Under the pieces are notes generated by a model. It was not told the DNA's origin. It searched no databases and saw only the letters and a list, made by a program, of their open reading frames with translations. Below are positions 14,001-43,426 of a DNA stretch of 64,000 nucleotides, piece after piece. Origin of the DNA: Schistocephalus solidus (lineage: Eukaryota; Platyhelminthes; Cestoda; Diphyllobothriidea; Diphyllobothriidae). Where the stretch lies: positions 90,001 through 154,000 of the forward strand of contig WEDG01000290.1 in the NCBI GenBank assembly GCA_017591395.1, given 5' to 3'. Every line of letters starts with the position of its first letter. Position 1 is the first letter of the stretch. Both the position numbers and the translations under genes were made by a program.

Positions 14001-15512
14001 AAAGATAATTTAAAATCAGTTTTACTAAAGATAAACAGGCCAGGTGTAGATAAAATTGAAAGTTTCCAGGTACCCAAGTAATTTCCTACACTAGTTTATA
14101 TCGTAGACCCTAACCTCTTGTTTTCTCACGGATTTTACTTCCTTGCAAATCAGGAAAAGCAGGAAAGGAAAGAAACTCATAAAATTCAAATGGAGCAAAG
14201 TTGTGGCGGTTTTCATGTTGTTTTTGACCACACCCAATAGGCTGTTGATCTTCTCTGTCAAACTGTGCAAGGAATATGTTAGAGCAATTTATTTCAGCCC
14301 CTGTTTTGAAACTTTGAAAACTTGACAGAACGCAGACCGCCAGGCACTAAAAGGTACCATTACATGCTCCTTAAAACTATTCAAGGAAATACTGATCAAT
14401 TTTTTAGCTGCAAATAATTATAAAAATGAGAGAATTCGGCCTTGGCCAGCAAAAACGCTAAAAAATTCTTAAGATAGCAAAATCATTAAACGGTTCTTTT
14501 GTTAGCTCTGGAGAAGTAATTTAATTTTAGGATAAGGCCCTATTTTGGACCAATGCCATGAGCCCGTTAAAGTTGTAGGGTGAATTGCCCACGAAAGACA
14601 TACCATGTCGATAGCAACTTTCCGAAATATAGACGCCTAATGGATTGGATGGTATTCACATTAGTCAAAAATGACGCCCATAAATAGACGAGCATTTATT
14701 AGAACCTTAAAGGATACCCCATATTGGGATGCCATTCACCAGATAATGCTAATGTATGGACCCACAGCCAACATCCCCACCTTAACCTCCGATGCAGTTA
14801 TACTCCTGCAAGCAGGCCCTAACACAATCCAATCAAAAAAAACACGCAAAAACGTAAGCTCGACAAACGCCAGATTCTATGGTTAATGCATGCATAAACA
14901 CGTTCAATGTATACAATTTTGTATTTTCCATGTCTGCCCAAATAACAGGAGTTTTATACGCATAAAGACGACTAAACAATTACTAATTCAATTTAAGTTT
15001 AATGTAATGCAATTGTTATTTATATAAATTGATTTTTCTTTGGATTATACTTTCCTTCTATGTTGTGAATTAGATTTGGCTAATCATGCAGTTGTTTTCG
15101 GTTTGGTTTTCCATTATAAAATATTTTTGAGTTCATAAATAATAAGTTGTAAACCATACTATCTCTTTTTTTAATGAATACTCAATTAATTAATGTACTA
15201 AAGCTTTTTAGACACGGGCTGCGTGACCAATGAATTAACAGGACTTTGATGTAAAGTTCGTGCCCTTCCTCTAATTAAGTTACCAGTTAAATACATATAG
15301 AAAGGACAAGGAAGGTAAAAAGGAAGAATTTAATACATGACTTACATCATCAGCATATAGGTTCTGTGGTGAACATGGCAGTTTAACATGATTAATGTCC
15401 CATGCATCAATGAATGCTTCTGATGCGGTTTTGGGTACAGAGCTAACCCCATCCGAGACCTTCAAACAGAAATAGTTGACAAAGTGTTTAAATACCTCAT
15501 TAATACGCACAT
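1984..15512 (-). CDS. PARG: PARG-A, poly(ADP-ribose) glycohydrolase, 3' end off window (multi-exon span)
   Basis: Minus-strand gene seen as seven exons: 15,346-15,512; 12,501-12,647; 11,846-12,021; 8,486-8,696; 6,405-6,640; 2,262-2,370; 1,984-2,092. PARG cuts ribose-ribose bonds of poly(ADP-ribose) using a macrodomain fold. In order the exons show [38 protein letters not shown], the [13 protein letters not shown] signature, TEYSGY-type tyrosines (YTGYS), QRELNK-AY and GHWGCGA. Exons join in frame with GT/AG ends, except that a 75-bp exon present in PARG-B between the first two exons was not found. The 5' exon(s) are not recognised, and two C-terminal exons seen in PARG-B would lie left of base 1. 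Compared with PARG-B, about 60 of 78 residues match in the catalytic exon, so the duplication is not recent. No stop codon or frameshift is seen in the visible exons, so this copy could be functional. Confidence 0.85.
2262..2370 (-). CDS. PARG: PARG-A exon, 109 bp (VIDAVRF, RELNK)
   Basis: Acceptor TATGCATTTCAG; with two bases from the previous exon it reads [19 protein letters not shown] and then [11 protein letters not shown], ending in phase 0 before GTTTGA. It matches the W-x-R-R-x-T-x-IVAIDALHF to RELNKAY stretch of animal PARG. The homologous PARG-B exon carries one extra base. Confidence 0.92.
2371..6404. other. PARG-A intron, 4.0 kb
   Basis: No coding signal could be supported on either strand. 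It contains A/T-rich simple sequence: an ATTT/ATTA-rich stretch at about 4,360-4,430 and TTAC repeats at 4,602-4,632. A pair of related segments near 3,960-4,030 and 5,820-5,900 begin with similar words (CATTTTT followed by a gap), but I could not establish an element. Confidence 0.5.
6405..6640 (-). CDS. PARG: PARG-A catalytic exon with GGG-x7-QEE
   Basis: Acceptor CTCCTAG, then [20 protein letters not shown] with a second catalytic Glu following, then [27 protein letters not shown] and KWAGDF. The GGG-x6-8-QEE loop is the diagnostic PARG active site; the second glutamate is the catalytic acid. The donor is GTGAGT in phase 2. The PARG-B exon at 31,013-31,248 has the same 236-bp length. Confidence 0.97.
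6641..8485. other. PARG-A intron, 1.8 kb, with repeat R3
   Basis: Holds one copy of a dispersed repeat (about 7,615-7,760) that is related to 17,950-18,095: both have GTTCATGCTCGAACCC or a one-to-three base variant, followed by CAGCATCAGATACGGG or a close variant. The small inverted words around 7,928-7,965 (GATGAACTC and GAGTCATC) could form a weak hairpin. No exon is seen. Confidence 0.45.
8486..8696 (-). CDS. PARG: PARG-A exon, 211 bp ([11 protein letters not shown])
   Basis: Acceptor GGCCAG completes a codon with the phase-2 end of the preceding exon and leads into [13 protein letters not shown], then VTFSRRCLE and a closing IED-containing segment; donor GTAAGG in phase 0 after NIH. The counterpart in PARG-B (34,535-34,757) is 12 bp longer near its start. 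Confidence 0.92.
9672..9752 (+). ncRNA. Hammerhead-ribozyme-like motif in R2, damaged core
   Basis: The 3' core is intact: GAAA at 9,734-9,737, a short stem III CAT-GC-GTG (9,738-9,745), then TC with the expected cleavage after 9,747. The 5' core reads TTGATGA instead of CTGATGA, a change at a core cytosine, so cleavage is unlikely. Stem I (CCTA with TGGG, one wobble) can still form. Very short stem III is known in PLE-borne type I hammerheads. Confidence 0.45.
11741..11765. repeat. (CT)n dinucleotide run
   Basis: About twelve CT units just downstream (minus sense) of the PARG-A exon that ends at 11,846, in the intron. Confidence 0.9.
11846..12021 (-). CDS. PARG: PARG-A exon, 176 bp (PIPLLRQ, LLANAF)
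   Basis: Acceptor AAATTCAG, then [19 protein letters not shown] and [16 protein letters not shown], then [10 protein letters not shown]; donor GTAAGC in phase 2. PIPLL, SQ-x-QIA-x-LLANAF and TFP-x-R are hallmark PARG motifs. PARG-B has the same exon at 34,850-35,025, also 176 bp. Confidence 0.93.
12431..12447. repeat. (TA)n dinucleotide run
   Basis: Eight TA units in the 479-bp intron between PARG-A exons 12,501-12,647 and 11,846-12,021. Confidence 0.85.
12501..12647 (-). CDS. PARG: PARG-A exon, 147 bp, phase 0-0
   Basis: Begins [16 protein letters not shown] and ends [11 protein letters not shown] before a GTAACA donor; the acceptor is CCTGTAG. The matching PARG-B exon (37,477-37,623) is also exactly 147 bp with the same phases. 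It covers the helical region that precedes the PIPLLRQ motif in PARG. Confidence 0.88.
12856..13341 (+). other. Unrecognised 161-codon open frame inside intron
   Basis: Long for this AT-rich DNA, rich in Asn, Ser and Thr, with basic patches ([11 protein letters not shown]). It has no domain I recognise, no signal peptide or membrane segment, and runs opposite to the host gene. A 92-codon frame overlaps it on the other strand. It may be chance, or a decayed mobile-element ORF. Confidence 0.15.
14671..14886 (+). mobile_element. RTE-type non-LTR fragment (EN-RT linker)
   Basis: The reading frame includes [15 protein letters not shown], then [19 protein letters not shown]. The P-T-L-T-S-D-G-x-x-LL-x-E-x-x-x-I pattern is the segment between endonuclease and reverse transcriptase in RTE-like retrotransposons. 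Here the usual DG is DA and the following RWAEHF motif is missing, so the copy is degenerate. Neither the RT nor the endonuclease domain is visible beside it. Confidence 0.5.
15346..15512 (-). CDS. PARG: PARG-A exon: linker into catalytic region (HVKLPCS)
   Basis: Reads [18 protein letters not shown] and ends DD followed by a GTAAGT donor in phase 0. The W-D-x-x-HVK-x-PCS-x-x-NLY pattern is a conserved entry to the PARG catalytic region. The acceptor chosen is TTAACAG at 15,513, which leaves two bases (AT) before the frame, so a phase-1 exon is expected upstream; I could not identify it. The 5' half of the exon is less certain than the 3' half. Confidence 0.75.
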
Positions 15513-17019
15513 CTGTTAATCCAATTTGGCATCGAGACAGGTCTTCAGTCAGAAGATTTTCCTGTTTAAGCAGATGAAGGTTCTATTAATGCAGTGATTC
15601 TTTTTAAAAGAGCAAACTTACCTTCCAAGTAAAGGACTTAAAGCTTGAGACGTCACAGTATGAAGCCGACATATGAATTTGTCTTTAATAAAGGTAATTC
15701 AAACACGTTCAGATTCGTTCTTGCCTAAAATAGAAATGAACCACTAACACAAGCGCATAAATTGCGAAAATTACGGAATAAAATAAATGACTCATCTGAG
15801 AAGCACCAAATATATTTATCTTACAAGTGCTCGGTGGCACATTACACTCTGTTTATCAATTATCAATTATGGTATTGAGTTCATTGATTTTTAATGTCAA
15901 AGAATGCAAATATGTTTTTTTTCCTTTTCAGTTATAATGATTATAATTTGTTATTACAAAGACTACAAAAATGAAAGGTAAAATAACATGAATTTGATTT
16001 GCATGCATTCAAACGCAGAATGAAGGATCACATAAAATTTCACGGAGAAATCATTAAAATACCTTGGTTTTAAAAATCACGAAAAAAATTCAGATTTCCA
16101 ATGGGACGACGAAATTGAAGACCAGAAACCGTACGAAATTCTACAAAAGAGCTATGTTTGGTATTTAATAGAATTTCATGACCTCCAACTGATTAAAAGA
16201 AAACAGATTCAGGGCCAAGGAAATCTACTTCATGTAAGATCGTCATAACTCGCGCCCTCCAGTAAATACTTGTTGTGTTAAGAAAATCATGACAATTCGA
16301 AGCAATAACTCAAGCTACTGTCTCTCCTCTACTTGAGGCAATACAGTAATAATTAACTTAACTGCCTGTCAACTGGAGACTTCAATGCAAATTTTCCCCA
16401 AATAATTTTAGGTGCGAAAAATATACAAAATCCTTATGGCTTCGACTGAAAAATTGATGCAGTTCAATTGGGACTGTTTGTCATTTGACAAGAAAACGAT
16501 TATTACGGGTGGGAGAAAGATAGTTGGTTTGTCTGATACAGCATATTGCATCCAACAATTATTATATTGTAATCCTAAAGGAGGGGAGATGCGTGGTTGG
16601 AATAGCGACAAAGCAAATAAAGGGAAAAGAGATCGACGGTAGGCGAAAAAGTTGCCATTTTTTAGTAAAAATAAACGCTTGAAACCAAAACCATAAGGCC
16701 AACACAGCAAGGAAAATATAAAAAATTCAAAAGACGTCTTTGCGAGCATACGCGCTCCTTTCGATAACTTCTCTTTAGGTCAGTACAGTTAAAGGGAAAC
16801 GTTGGAACGCAGTAGAAATTTAAAACATGAAATCGATAATGTTCGTCCATTTGTGTGGGTTATCTGAGGAATGTGCAAAAGGGGAGTGTGATAAGAGACA
16901 ATGTGATAGGCGGCGGGGGATGCATGCAGTTAAGGGGCCGTTGGCCAAGCTAAGCGCGGAGCTTGTACGAGGTTCTTTTGTGAACACAAGACCGGCTTCT
17001 TCAACCTAATAGCAGTCGC
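15513..17019. other. Sequence 5' of the first visible PARG-A exon
   Basis: It should contain the PARG-A 5' exon(s) and possibly the promoter, but none could be assigned. One weak candidate is a 17-codon segment starting MSASYCDVSSF and ending at a GTAAGT donor (15,622-15,672, minus strand); its phase does not fit the next exon, so it is not annotated as coding. Confidence 0.35.
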
Positions 17020-17385
17020 TTATGCTGCTGCTAGTAGACGTTGACCCAGTGGTTTGGGGTAGTTTGGTGGGGCCTTATAAATTACACGGAAAGCTTCGCT
17101 GGGGTCCACACTATACCCGGTGTCAACAAGATTTGCAAGGACGGCGCTTATTATGCTCTTGACTTCCCCTTTGCTCAGCCATGCTAAGATGTGTTCTTTT
17201 ATTCTTTTGGATAAGCGCCGACTCGTGCGACTAATATAACCTGCTCCACAGGAGCAAGTAAATAAATAAATGCACAAGCATGGTATTATATAATTTTTGA
17301 TGAAACTTACAGCTTGCAGCCTTTCAAATATAGTTTTCTGCGAAAAATTTGTTTCCCAGATCTTCTGACTTATTTGGACATCCAA
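17020..17385 (-). mobile_element. Penelope-like element: GIY-YIG endonuclease fragment
   Basis: A 121-codon frame contains YLFTCSCGAGYISRTSRR, LSKRIKEHILAWLSKGE, NLVDTGYSVDPSEAFRVIY and PKPLGQRLL. The order C-x-C-G-x-x-YI-x-RT-x-RR-L-x-x-RI-x-EH followed by a [HN]L-V-D-x-G motif is the C-terminal GIY-YIG domain of PLEs. It cuts target DNA for target-primed reverse transcription. The frame opens by alternative start only and the RT domain is not found upstream, so this is a 3' fragment of a dead element. It lies between the two PARG genes. Confidence 0.82.
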
Positions 17386-17949
17386 AATAGTGCTTTAAAT
17401 GTAGGTTTTTCAGTATATGTAAGTCATGTCGAGTTCCATAAAGTATTGGATGGTGTTCCATGTCAATATCATTTGCATTAACGAAAGCCTCTTTTGCAAC
17501 AGGGAAAGCTTGTGAACTGGAGAAAACATTTTCAGTTAAGCGAATACAACGTGAATTTAGCGGAGAGGATATGCCCTAATGAATGTACGCGACTAGTGGA
17601 GATCCTAACGGATCACTTCTCCAACCGTACAGCTTAAATGATTATGGTAATAGCGGTCTGTAGGAACTCTCCGATGGTAAGTTCATGTTTGATGACTGGG
17701 TTAACTCTCTACCGAAGCCCCAAATTACGAAATCATAAGAACGTTCTTTAAAATAATCTGCCCTGAATTCAGGCCATGTCCGAGCGACGACTGCTAGGTA
17801 TCAATGTAAAAGCCCGTGCCATTTATTAAACTACCATCCAGAAGACCGAATAAGGGAAAGTTTTGTGACAGGCAATAAAATTCGCATTATATTTGGCAAC
17901 TTATTAAATGAAAGCCACCGATGTAAAACATCAAGATTTAAAAAACCGT

Positions 17950-18095
17950 CGATCTAAGCGAAAATGCGCGTCCTAGGAATTACTTCAGAAGAAGTAGACG
18001 TAAGCACTGGGACGAGAACTTTGAACGCCTTTGTTCGCTTCAGATTCACGCTCGAACCCGTGATCAGAGACAGCATCCGATACGGGACTAATGCT
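17950..18095. repeat. Repeat R3, copy 2
   Basis: Aligns by eye with 7,615-7,760 in the same orientation. Shared words include GAAGAAG with GACGCAA/GACGTAA, GACGAGAAC or its variant, TCATGCTCGAACCC or TCACGCTCGAACCC, and CAGCATC followed by GATACGGG. The family is unknown; a decayed PLE 5' ORF is possible. Confidence 0.4.
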
Positions 18096-20405
18096 ATCTC
18101 AGATTGTGGGTTCGAGTGTTAATTTTGAAACGACGGCTGAATAAAGTTCTTGTCCCAGCGATCGTGTCTACTTATTACTCGCTGCAGAAAACGTCATAGC
18201 TTATTTTACGCTATGAGAAAGAACCATTTGGGAAGGTCTAAGGCACATTCATTCGACCTCGCATAGAACATGGAATACAGGCATGGTAGATGTGGCTGGC
18301 AAACAAACTATCTAAGTCCTCAGAAAGTGCAACGACGAACGACAAAAGTAATAAATGGGATAGAAGTGATTTTCTCTAGAGTCTGCAAAAATTATATATT
18401 TTTTTGCTATTTTACAACCAGCGAAAATGTACTATTATATTCATTCGCAATGCATGACCTTGAGCAAGGGCTGTGTTGTAATGCCGCCATTTCAGATTAA
18501 AATTTAAACTCATCTTCGTGGACACTCAATGAAAATAGGTAAATCATGATCAGACGAATCTTCGCTCTGAACTCATTTACACAGCGGGTGTGAAAAGAAT
18601 GGAATGACTCGTCCCCCGAACCAATCGTGGAGTCCACGTACTTACAGCTCTTCACGAAACTCTTGGATGATCATATAAATTTGATCCTGTTTTTCCTCAA
18701 TAAAACGAATGTTATCTAAAGGCCGTGTCAACTCTGCATAATTATTTGCTCCAGCCACAATGCTCATGAAACTAGTTGAATATAAGTTTAATGCTGACGC
18801 ATTTCTATAAATGCATTTACGATTATATGTAACCCGGGTTGCTGTACATAGGCCCTGTTGTTTTGAAAACCTTTCCTGGCCATGACTGTTTTATGCATTT
18901 TGCAGTTTTCTGTTGCAGTATATATTTTTGTCTTCCTATTTTACATAAGACCTGGTTTGAGTTTTGCCCGAATTTTGTTAAATAACTTTGTTTCCGATTT
19001 CGCCATATCATTTTTAGGCCTAGGAATGATGAGAATATACCGGGCACATCGATGCCTGAGAGTACACAAGCACGATTTTCTCCGCTAAACACTTATCAGT
19101 AAGCATTTTTTAATAATATGTACCTTAGCCTACCACCTGAACGAGCTGAAGGAGTCCTATCAACTTCTATCAAGGAACTACGAAAGGACATAGATTCGCT
19201 ATCGTACGACTTTTCTCATTGTTATTAACCTTAACCTAGTAAAAAAGTTGATAACATTGCAGACAGGCAGGTTCGCAACATGGATTAACTATGGGCAGCC
19301 TTAAACGACATACGCAAGGAAATACGGGCGATGGCTGTCCCCAACACGACTAGTTAGTCGATCTGTCGTTTGCCCCTGTGCACAGACGAGGCGTACAATT
19401 ACTTCCTTTGAGGAATGAGTAGGACACCGGATTATGCCAATGAGGCGGTTTGGATATATTCATTTCTAAACCTTATTCGTGATTTGTAGATAGAAAGGTT
19501 GTCAGTGGTAGGGGGAAGAAATGAAAGAGAGTTCGTCCGGCACCTCTTGACATGTTTTATTGGACCACCCCTGTGCCTTAACTTCTGCTGGGCCGGCTCC
19601 ACTGACAAGCGGTCATTTATTGGCTGCCCGCTCTATAGAGTTTTTAAAGATAGGTCATAACGTTTCCCTGACATCTGCAGAAGCCATTCACCTAAATACC
19701 AGCTTCAATAATTGTTCCACGGATGTTATTCGCAGAACAGCTATTGACGGGTTCCATGGTGTCAGAGATAGGTACGGTGGCAGATCAAAACGCCGGGAGG
19801 CAACAGAGAAGGTAAAACTAATCCAGCATATTTATTCAGCATCCGGAATGTTCCACCAGTGGTCCAATTTACGGAACAAAGCCTGCGTCCGAAGACATGG
19901 TAATTAACTCAATGCATTTATACCTAACGCGTTTCATGTTTAAACGTTATTAATTTGGTGATATTAATTTTAATCCTGAGTATGTGATTTATAACATTTT
20001 TCATAATGTTCACCACGGTAACCAACATATTTCTTTATTTTAGGAACCACCACCGGATAACAGCAGCCACGTGGACAAACCATGACCAATTTATACTGCG
20101 CATGTACAGTGTTATTCAAAATTTTTATAATAAACTATTTTGCAAATTTCATCTTAACATATCCTATTTCATGAGTGAGTGGGTACATCGCAGGAATGGC
20201 TTGAATGAATTCAAACGTAAGCCATATTAATTGTATAAAATTGGGCCGTTAATAGAACAATAATTAAGGGGATATCAGAAGTGGCCGATTAGGATGGGGA
20301 AGGCTATGGGCGTTCGATATAAAGGAAAAGGGGCTGCTACTGCGAGAAAATCGTGGGGTCCCGCTGCGCAAATTTTTCCAGTGAGGGGGCCACACCGTCG
20401 ATTTT

Positions 20406-20446
20406 GCCCCGCCTGGCCACCTAGGTCAGAGGGGGCCAGGCGGGGC
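20406..20446. other. Perfect 13-bp GC-rich hairpin
   Basis: GCCCCGCCTGGCC (20,406-20,418) is followed after 15 bases by its exact reverse complement (20,434-20,446). It stands out from a surrounding AT-rich spacer and sits in a locally GC-rich block of about 150 bp. Confidence 0.75.
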
Positions 20447-22389
20447 TGGTGCTGGCAGGGCCACCAACATTTAAAAGTATGGTTTTCGAATGCTTTGCTT
20501 AGAACCATTAAAATAAATAAATCAAATACATAACAAAGATATTGTAGTGAGGAATTCATGAAGGCAATACCCTTCGTCAAACGTCGGAGTCAGACAGCAC
20601 TAATGCAACTCGTGGCATGAGCCTAGGTTACGAAGGCTTTGACATATTCTGCCTTGCATGGCGGATCCATGACAAATAATTTTCAGCGGGTTTACAACAG
20701 CCTCGTCAGTGAGCACTTAGTAAAGAAGTTGTTTACATATACGAACCATCGCCTCCATCTAGGTCATTGCTATATAAGCTTTATTCATGGATGTCTACCG
20801 TCAGAAACCAGCATACAAAGGGTGGCCCAACCGCCTGAGAGTGAGATTCACCAATCTGGCCTTATTTTACGACAGAATATACGTTTTCAGTTTGCTTTTC
20901 ATTCGATTTGTGACCTTATAGTGACAAACATGCAATAGTCGGGGTTTTAGGGTTATAAACAAGAAAGAGTGGAGCCGAGTTCAAACTATCATTTACCCCT
21001 GTCGCAAAGTTGAACCGGGGACAGTCTCCCCATGTGGGTGTGTCGCAACGGCTAAAGCCATCGACCGACTCCAGCCATTACAAGCTTTAGGCACAGCCCC
21101 GCATAGAGAGCGGAGCTGAACGCCAGTTTATAGAAGGATCGTTTGGCTAATAGGTTAGAGCATGTTGGCAGACTGACGAGAGCTGCACGGCCGACAACGC
21201 CGGGGCAGGTTTCCGAGGGCCACTGAGGCAGACGTGAGAGCGCCTTGAGCGAAGCCACATCTCAGTCGACCTTGAAGTTAATAGGCCAATTGGGACCAGA
21301 GTAATTGGACGCTATCCAGACAGGTCCTTGGTTTAGGGGAGCAGCCTGGTGCGACGAGAACACTAAATGGTGGCTCAGAATGTCAACAGAACAACTGCCG
21401 TTGGTACACACTTGCAGATATGCCCCAGAGATGTAGTGTCGCAGCAGGCACCTGGAATACGGTCGCTGCAAATTTATTGGTTTTGATGTATAGTAACCTA
21501 TTTCGTCGTATTTCAATGCCAAGTACTATAAAATGCCATGTATCCTTTGAGTGCATCGTAACGTTAATCCTGTGGAACTCGCTGCTGGCTAGTTTGGCAC
21601 TTATTGTTGTATCAGCCTTTGGATACACAGAACGGGTTCGCAGGGATAAAATAACAACATACGCCTTTTAACAAAGTATCAAAATGTTAAGCGACCGGTC
21701 TGCTCGACAGGTCGCTTGAAACCTGACCTTTTTCTGAAATAATGTTCGCATTTGATTTTGCATTGGTTTAAAAATAGACGATTGCCACTTTACCAAACAC
21801 CTGGCTATAGGAATGACATGTTTTTTTCCTGTCGTGAATTCGTATCCTACGAGACTCCACAGTTTTTCAGGTTGGGAGACAGTGAACGTCTGCATTCTGC
21901 GCTTGCATGGTACCAGCGCATCCGAAAACCGTTTCTAAAACTTTCGTCCATCCCAACAAAAAAGCAGATTTCTTTTTCTCTGTCCGTCCAGCTTCTGCAT
22001 TTACATCGGTCTAGCACACTACGTATTCAGGGGGTTCCGATCCCTCCCTACCGTACAACCCGCAGGGAACCTACCACGGTTGTTAATCATTTGAAAACCC
22101 GAATGTGATGCACCTACAGACGTCCACGTAAACATTTGCCTGTCATGGAGACAGAATATGGCTGGTATTCGGAGACTTGGTGCATTCATTGCTTTCACAG
22201 GAATGACACCGAGAAACATGTTATCAACAAAATATTAATTTGATGTGAGAGTAGTTTGACGTGCTTTTTTTATAAAAGTAAAGGGCTTGCTGCAGTAGTC
22301 ACAAAATAGGCAAAATATGTTGCAGATCTTGCGCTGAAAGGCGCCAAGGACGGAGGGAGGGGGAGGAGACATCGACTGAGGGCAGGTGG

Positions 22390-41552
<19,163 letters not shown>

Positions 41553-42123
41553 TAGTGCCGGCAGATAGGAATTCTGTCTGAGGCAGATGAGAATGAGAAA
41601 ATGATCGAGCGATCTTGAAATTGATTTCAAATTCTTTAACCGAAGTCATAGTGCATGAAAAAAAAAACAATAAAGGGAAGAAACCGACAACATTTTCCAA
41701 AAAAAGGTAAAATAGACAAGTTTTAAGGAAAATCTTGGCACCAACAGATAGTGGAGATCGGGACCTTGCGCTTGATGTAGAGGTCCCCTAGAACAAAATG
41801 TGTACGCCAGGCTGTTTTTACTAATCATGACGTTGGCACAGGCCACCGAGCTAAGATTGCACGCGGGCTAGGCTGGTGAAGAAGACGTCTTGGAGGCCTC
41901 AATGTTGTATTCTGTGTAGATATACACGTGGCACTTGCTGTTTATTTAGTGCAGATACGGAAGGTAGCACGAAGCAAGTGTTTGTAGGCAAATAAGTATA
42001 AAACATCGGATATTCATATGACTCATAGCTCGAATAGGCAGAGTGGAGGTTAATAGAACTTGAATAAGTAGGAGATTTTGGTAGATTTGAATAATTTGTT
42101 TGACCCACTTGTGAAAATCTCGG

Positions 42124-42214
42124 CGGCCTCCGTGGGATTCAAACCCTCGTCATCAAAGGGAAGGCTATAGAACAGCCAACGCTCTAGTCAGCTGAGCTAC
42201 GAGGCCCCACCAGG
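42124..42214 (-). repeat. tRNA-Arg(TCT)-like SINE head
   Basis: Minus strand GGGGCCTCGTAGCTCAGCTG opens with an A-box, then GGCT-GTTCTAT-AGCC forms an anticodon arm with TCT, then B-box GGTTTGAATCC, and the acceptor ends GGCCTC/GAGGCC pair. It looks closest to a real tRNA of all heads here, but the variable region is too long and the related copy at 29,473 shows it is a repeat family. Confidence 0.65.
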
Positions 42215-42289
42215 AGCTGAGTTTAATCACATTTGAGGAAAAGACGATATTCTTTGATAGTAACACAGCAAAACAGACAAAACCTTTAA

Positions 42290-43426
42290 GCGAATAAGGA
42301 GACAATATCACTGAAAAAGTGCTTTAATGTCCTGACAAGTCGGCTTCTTACCCAAATCCATCATCAGAGAAAGAGTCAGATATGGGTATTGGATTGCCCA
42401 GGTTTTGCAGTATTTATAGGATGTAAATGCTGGGCCACTAGATGCCTATCACAACTGGCAGCTCCCGAGCATATCGCAGATAATTACACGTGGTGTGATA
42501 ATTATCTGACCAGCGTGCCTGCAAAGATTATCGGTTCCCACGCTCATCGCACGTGGTCACACGTAGAGCGATGGTGGCCCGCAGTCGAATGGCTGACGAC
42601 CGGATTTCGTCCTCCATGCGAGCTCTTGGGCAATTGGGCTCGTTGACGTTGGCACCAGGAACAGTGGTCAGCCACCCGTTCTCTTTGTGGCTAAATACTT
42701 TGCCCAGGTAAATTCTGAGCATCGGGCAGAGCTGGTCGAAAGCGAATGGCCGAGGACGCAGCAGCAATGAGATGGAGCGACGCCAGCTCCAAAGTCGCGG
42801 TTCATTTTACGGGACCCAGCCACACATTTAAGTTTGATGAAGCCGAAATTATCGTAAGAGGCGACAACCGCGTGAGTCGCGAACTGGTTGAGTCATGATT
42901 TTCCGGCGCTCAATCAATCAACAAGCGCAACGACCTACGCGCCCATATTCAATGCTGCGAAGTTGCCTGGGCAAATAGGTTAGCCACCCAGAGAACGGGC
43001 ACCTGACCACTGTTCCTGGTGCCAATGTCAACGAGCCAAATGGCCCAAGAGCTCACATGGAGGACGAAATCGGGCCGTAAGCCATTCGACTGCGGGCTAC
43101 CATCGCACTACGTGCAACCACGTGCGATGAGCGTGGGAACCAATAATATTTGCAGGCACGCTGGCGCACAGCAACAGCATGCAAACTGCATACTGCAACA
43201 TCGGACCGGTCAGATAATTATAACACCACGTGTAATTATCTGCGATATGCTCGGGAGCTGCCAGTTGTGATAGGCATCTAGTGGCCCAGCAACTACGTCC
43301 TATAAATGCTGCAAAACCTGGGAAATCCAACACCCTTATCTGACTCTGTCTCTGATGATGGATTCGAGTGAGAAGCCGACTTGTCAGGCCAATAAAGCTC
43401 GTTTTTCAGTGATAGTGTCTCCTTCT
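42290..43426. repeat. Inverted repeat pair, 0.4-kb arms with 253-bp spacer
   Basis: Left arm 42,290-42,710 and right arm 42,964-43,426 are reverse complements at roughly nine bases in ten. Long exact blocks include the one around GGGCCACTAGATGCCTATCA and the one around AGCATATCGCAGATAATTAC. The right arm has about 45 extra bases (near 43,165-43,207). Open frames in both arms are only reflections of the shared sequence, with a stop or shift in different places. Confidence 0.88.

Larger units (their letters stand above)
12648..15345. other. PARG-A intron, 2.7 kb
   Basis: By comparison with PARG-B this interval should contain a 75-bp exon with an RRW motif; none was recognised. It does hold an RTE-type retrotransposon fragment (14,671-14,886, plus strand) and a 161-codon open frame (12,856-13,341, plus strand) that I do not recognise. 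Confidence 0.5.
17386..22389. other. Intergenic spacer between PARG-A and PARG-B
   Basis: Contains a second R3 repeat copy (about 17,950-18,095) and a GC-rich hairpin (20,406-20,446). The open frames on both strands (for example 115 codons at 19,560-19,907) have no recognisable domain. The PARG-B 3' UTR should lie just below 22,390, but I see no clear AATAAA on the minus strand within 200 bp. Confidence 0.45.

Noticed and set aside
15622..15672. Possible PARG-A first exon (MSASYCDVSSF)
   Set aside because: Good donor and ATG, but its phase does not fit the next exon and no homologue is seen in PARG-B.
19560..19907. 115-codon plus-strand open frame in the intergenic spacer
   Set aside because: No domain, no homologous second copy, no convincing splice sites.
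42124..42214. Working tRNA-Arg gene
   Set aside because: The variable region is too long, T-arm pairing is poor and a related copy exists with a SINE-like flank.
42389..42646. 85-codon open frame repeated on the other strand at 43,097-43,333
   Set aside because: The similarity is due to the inverted repeat; the frame breaks at different places and matches no known protein.
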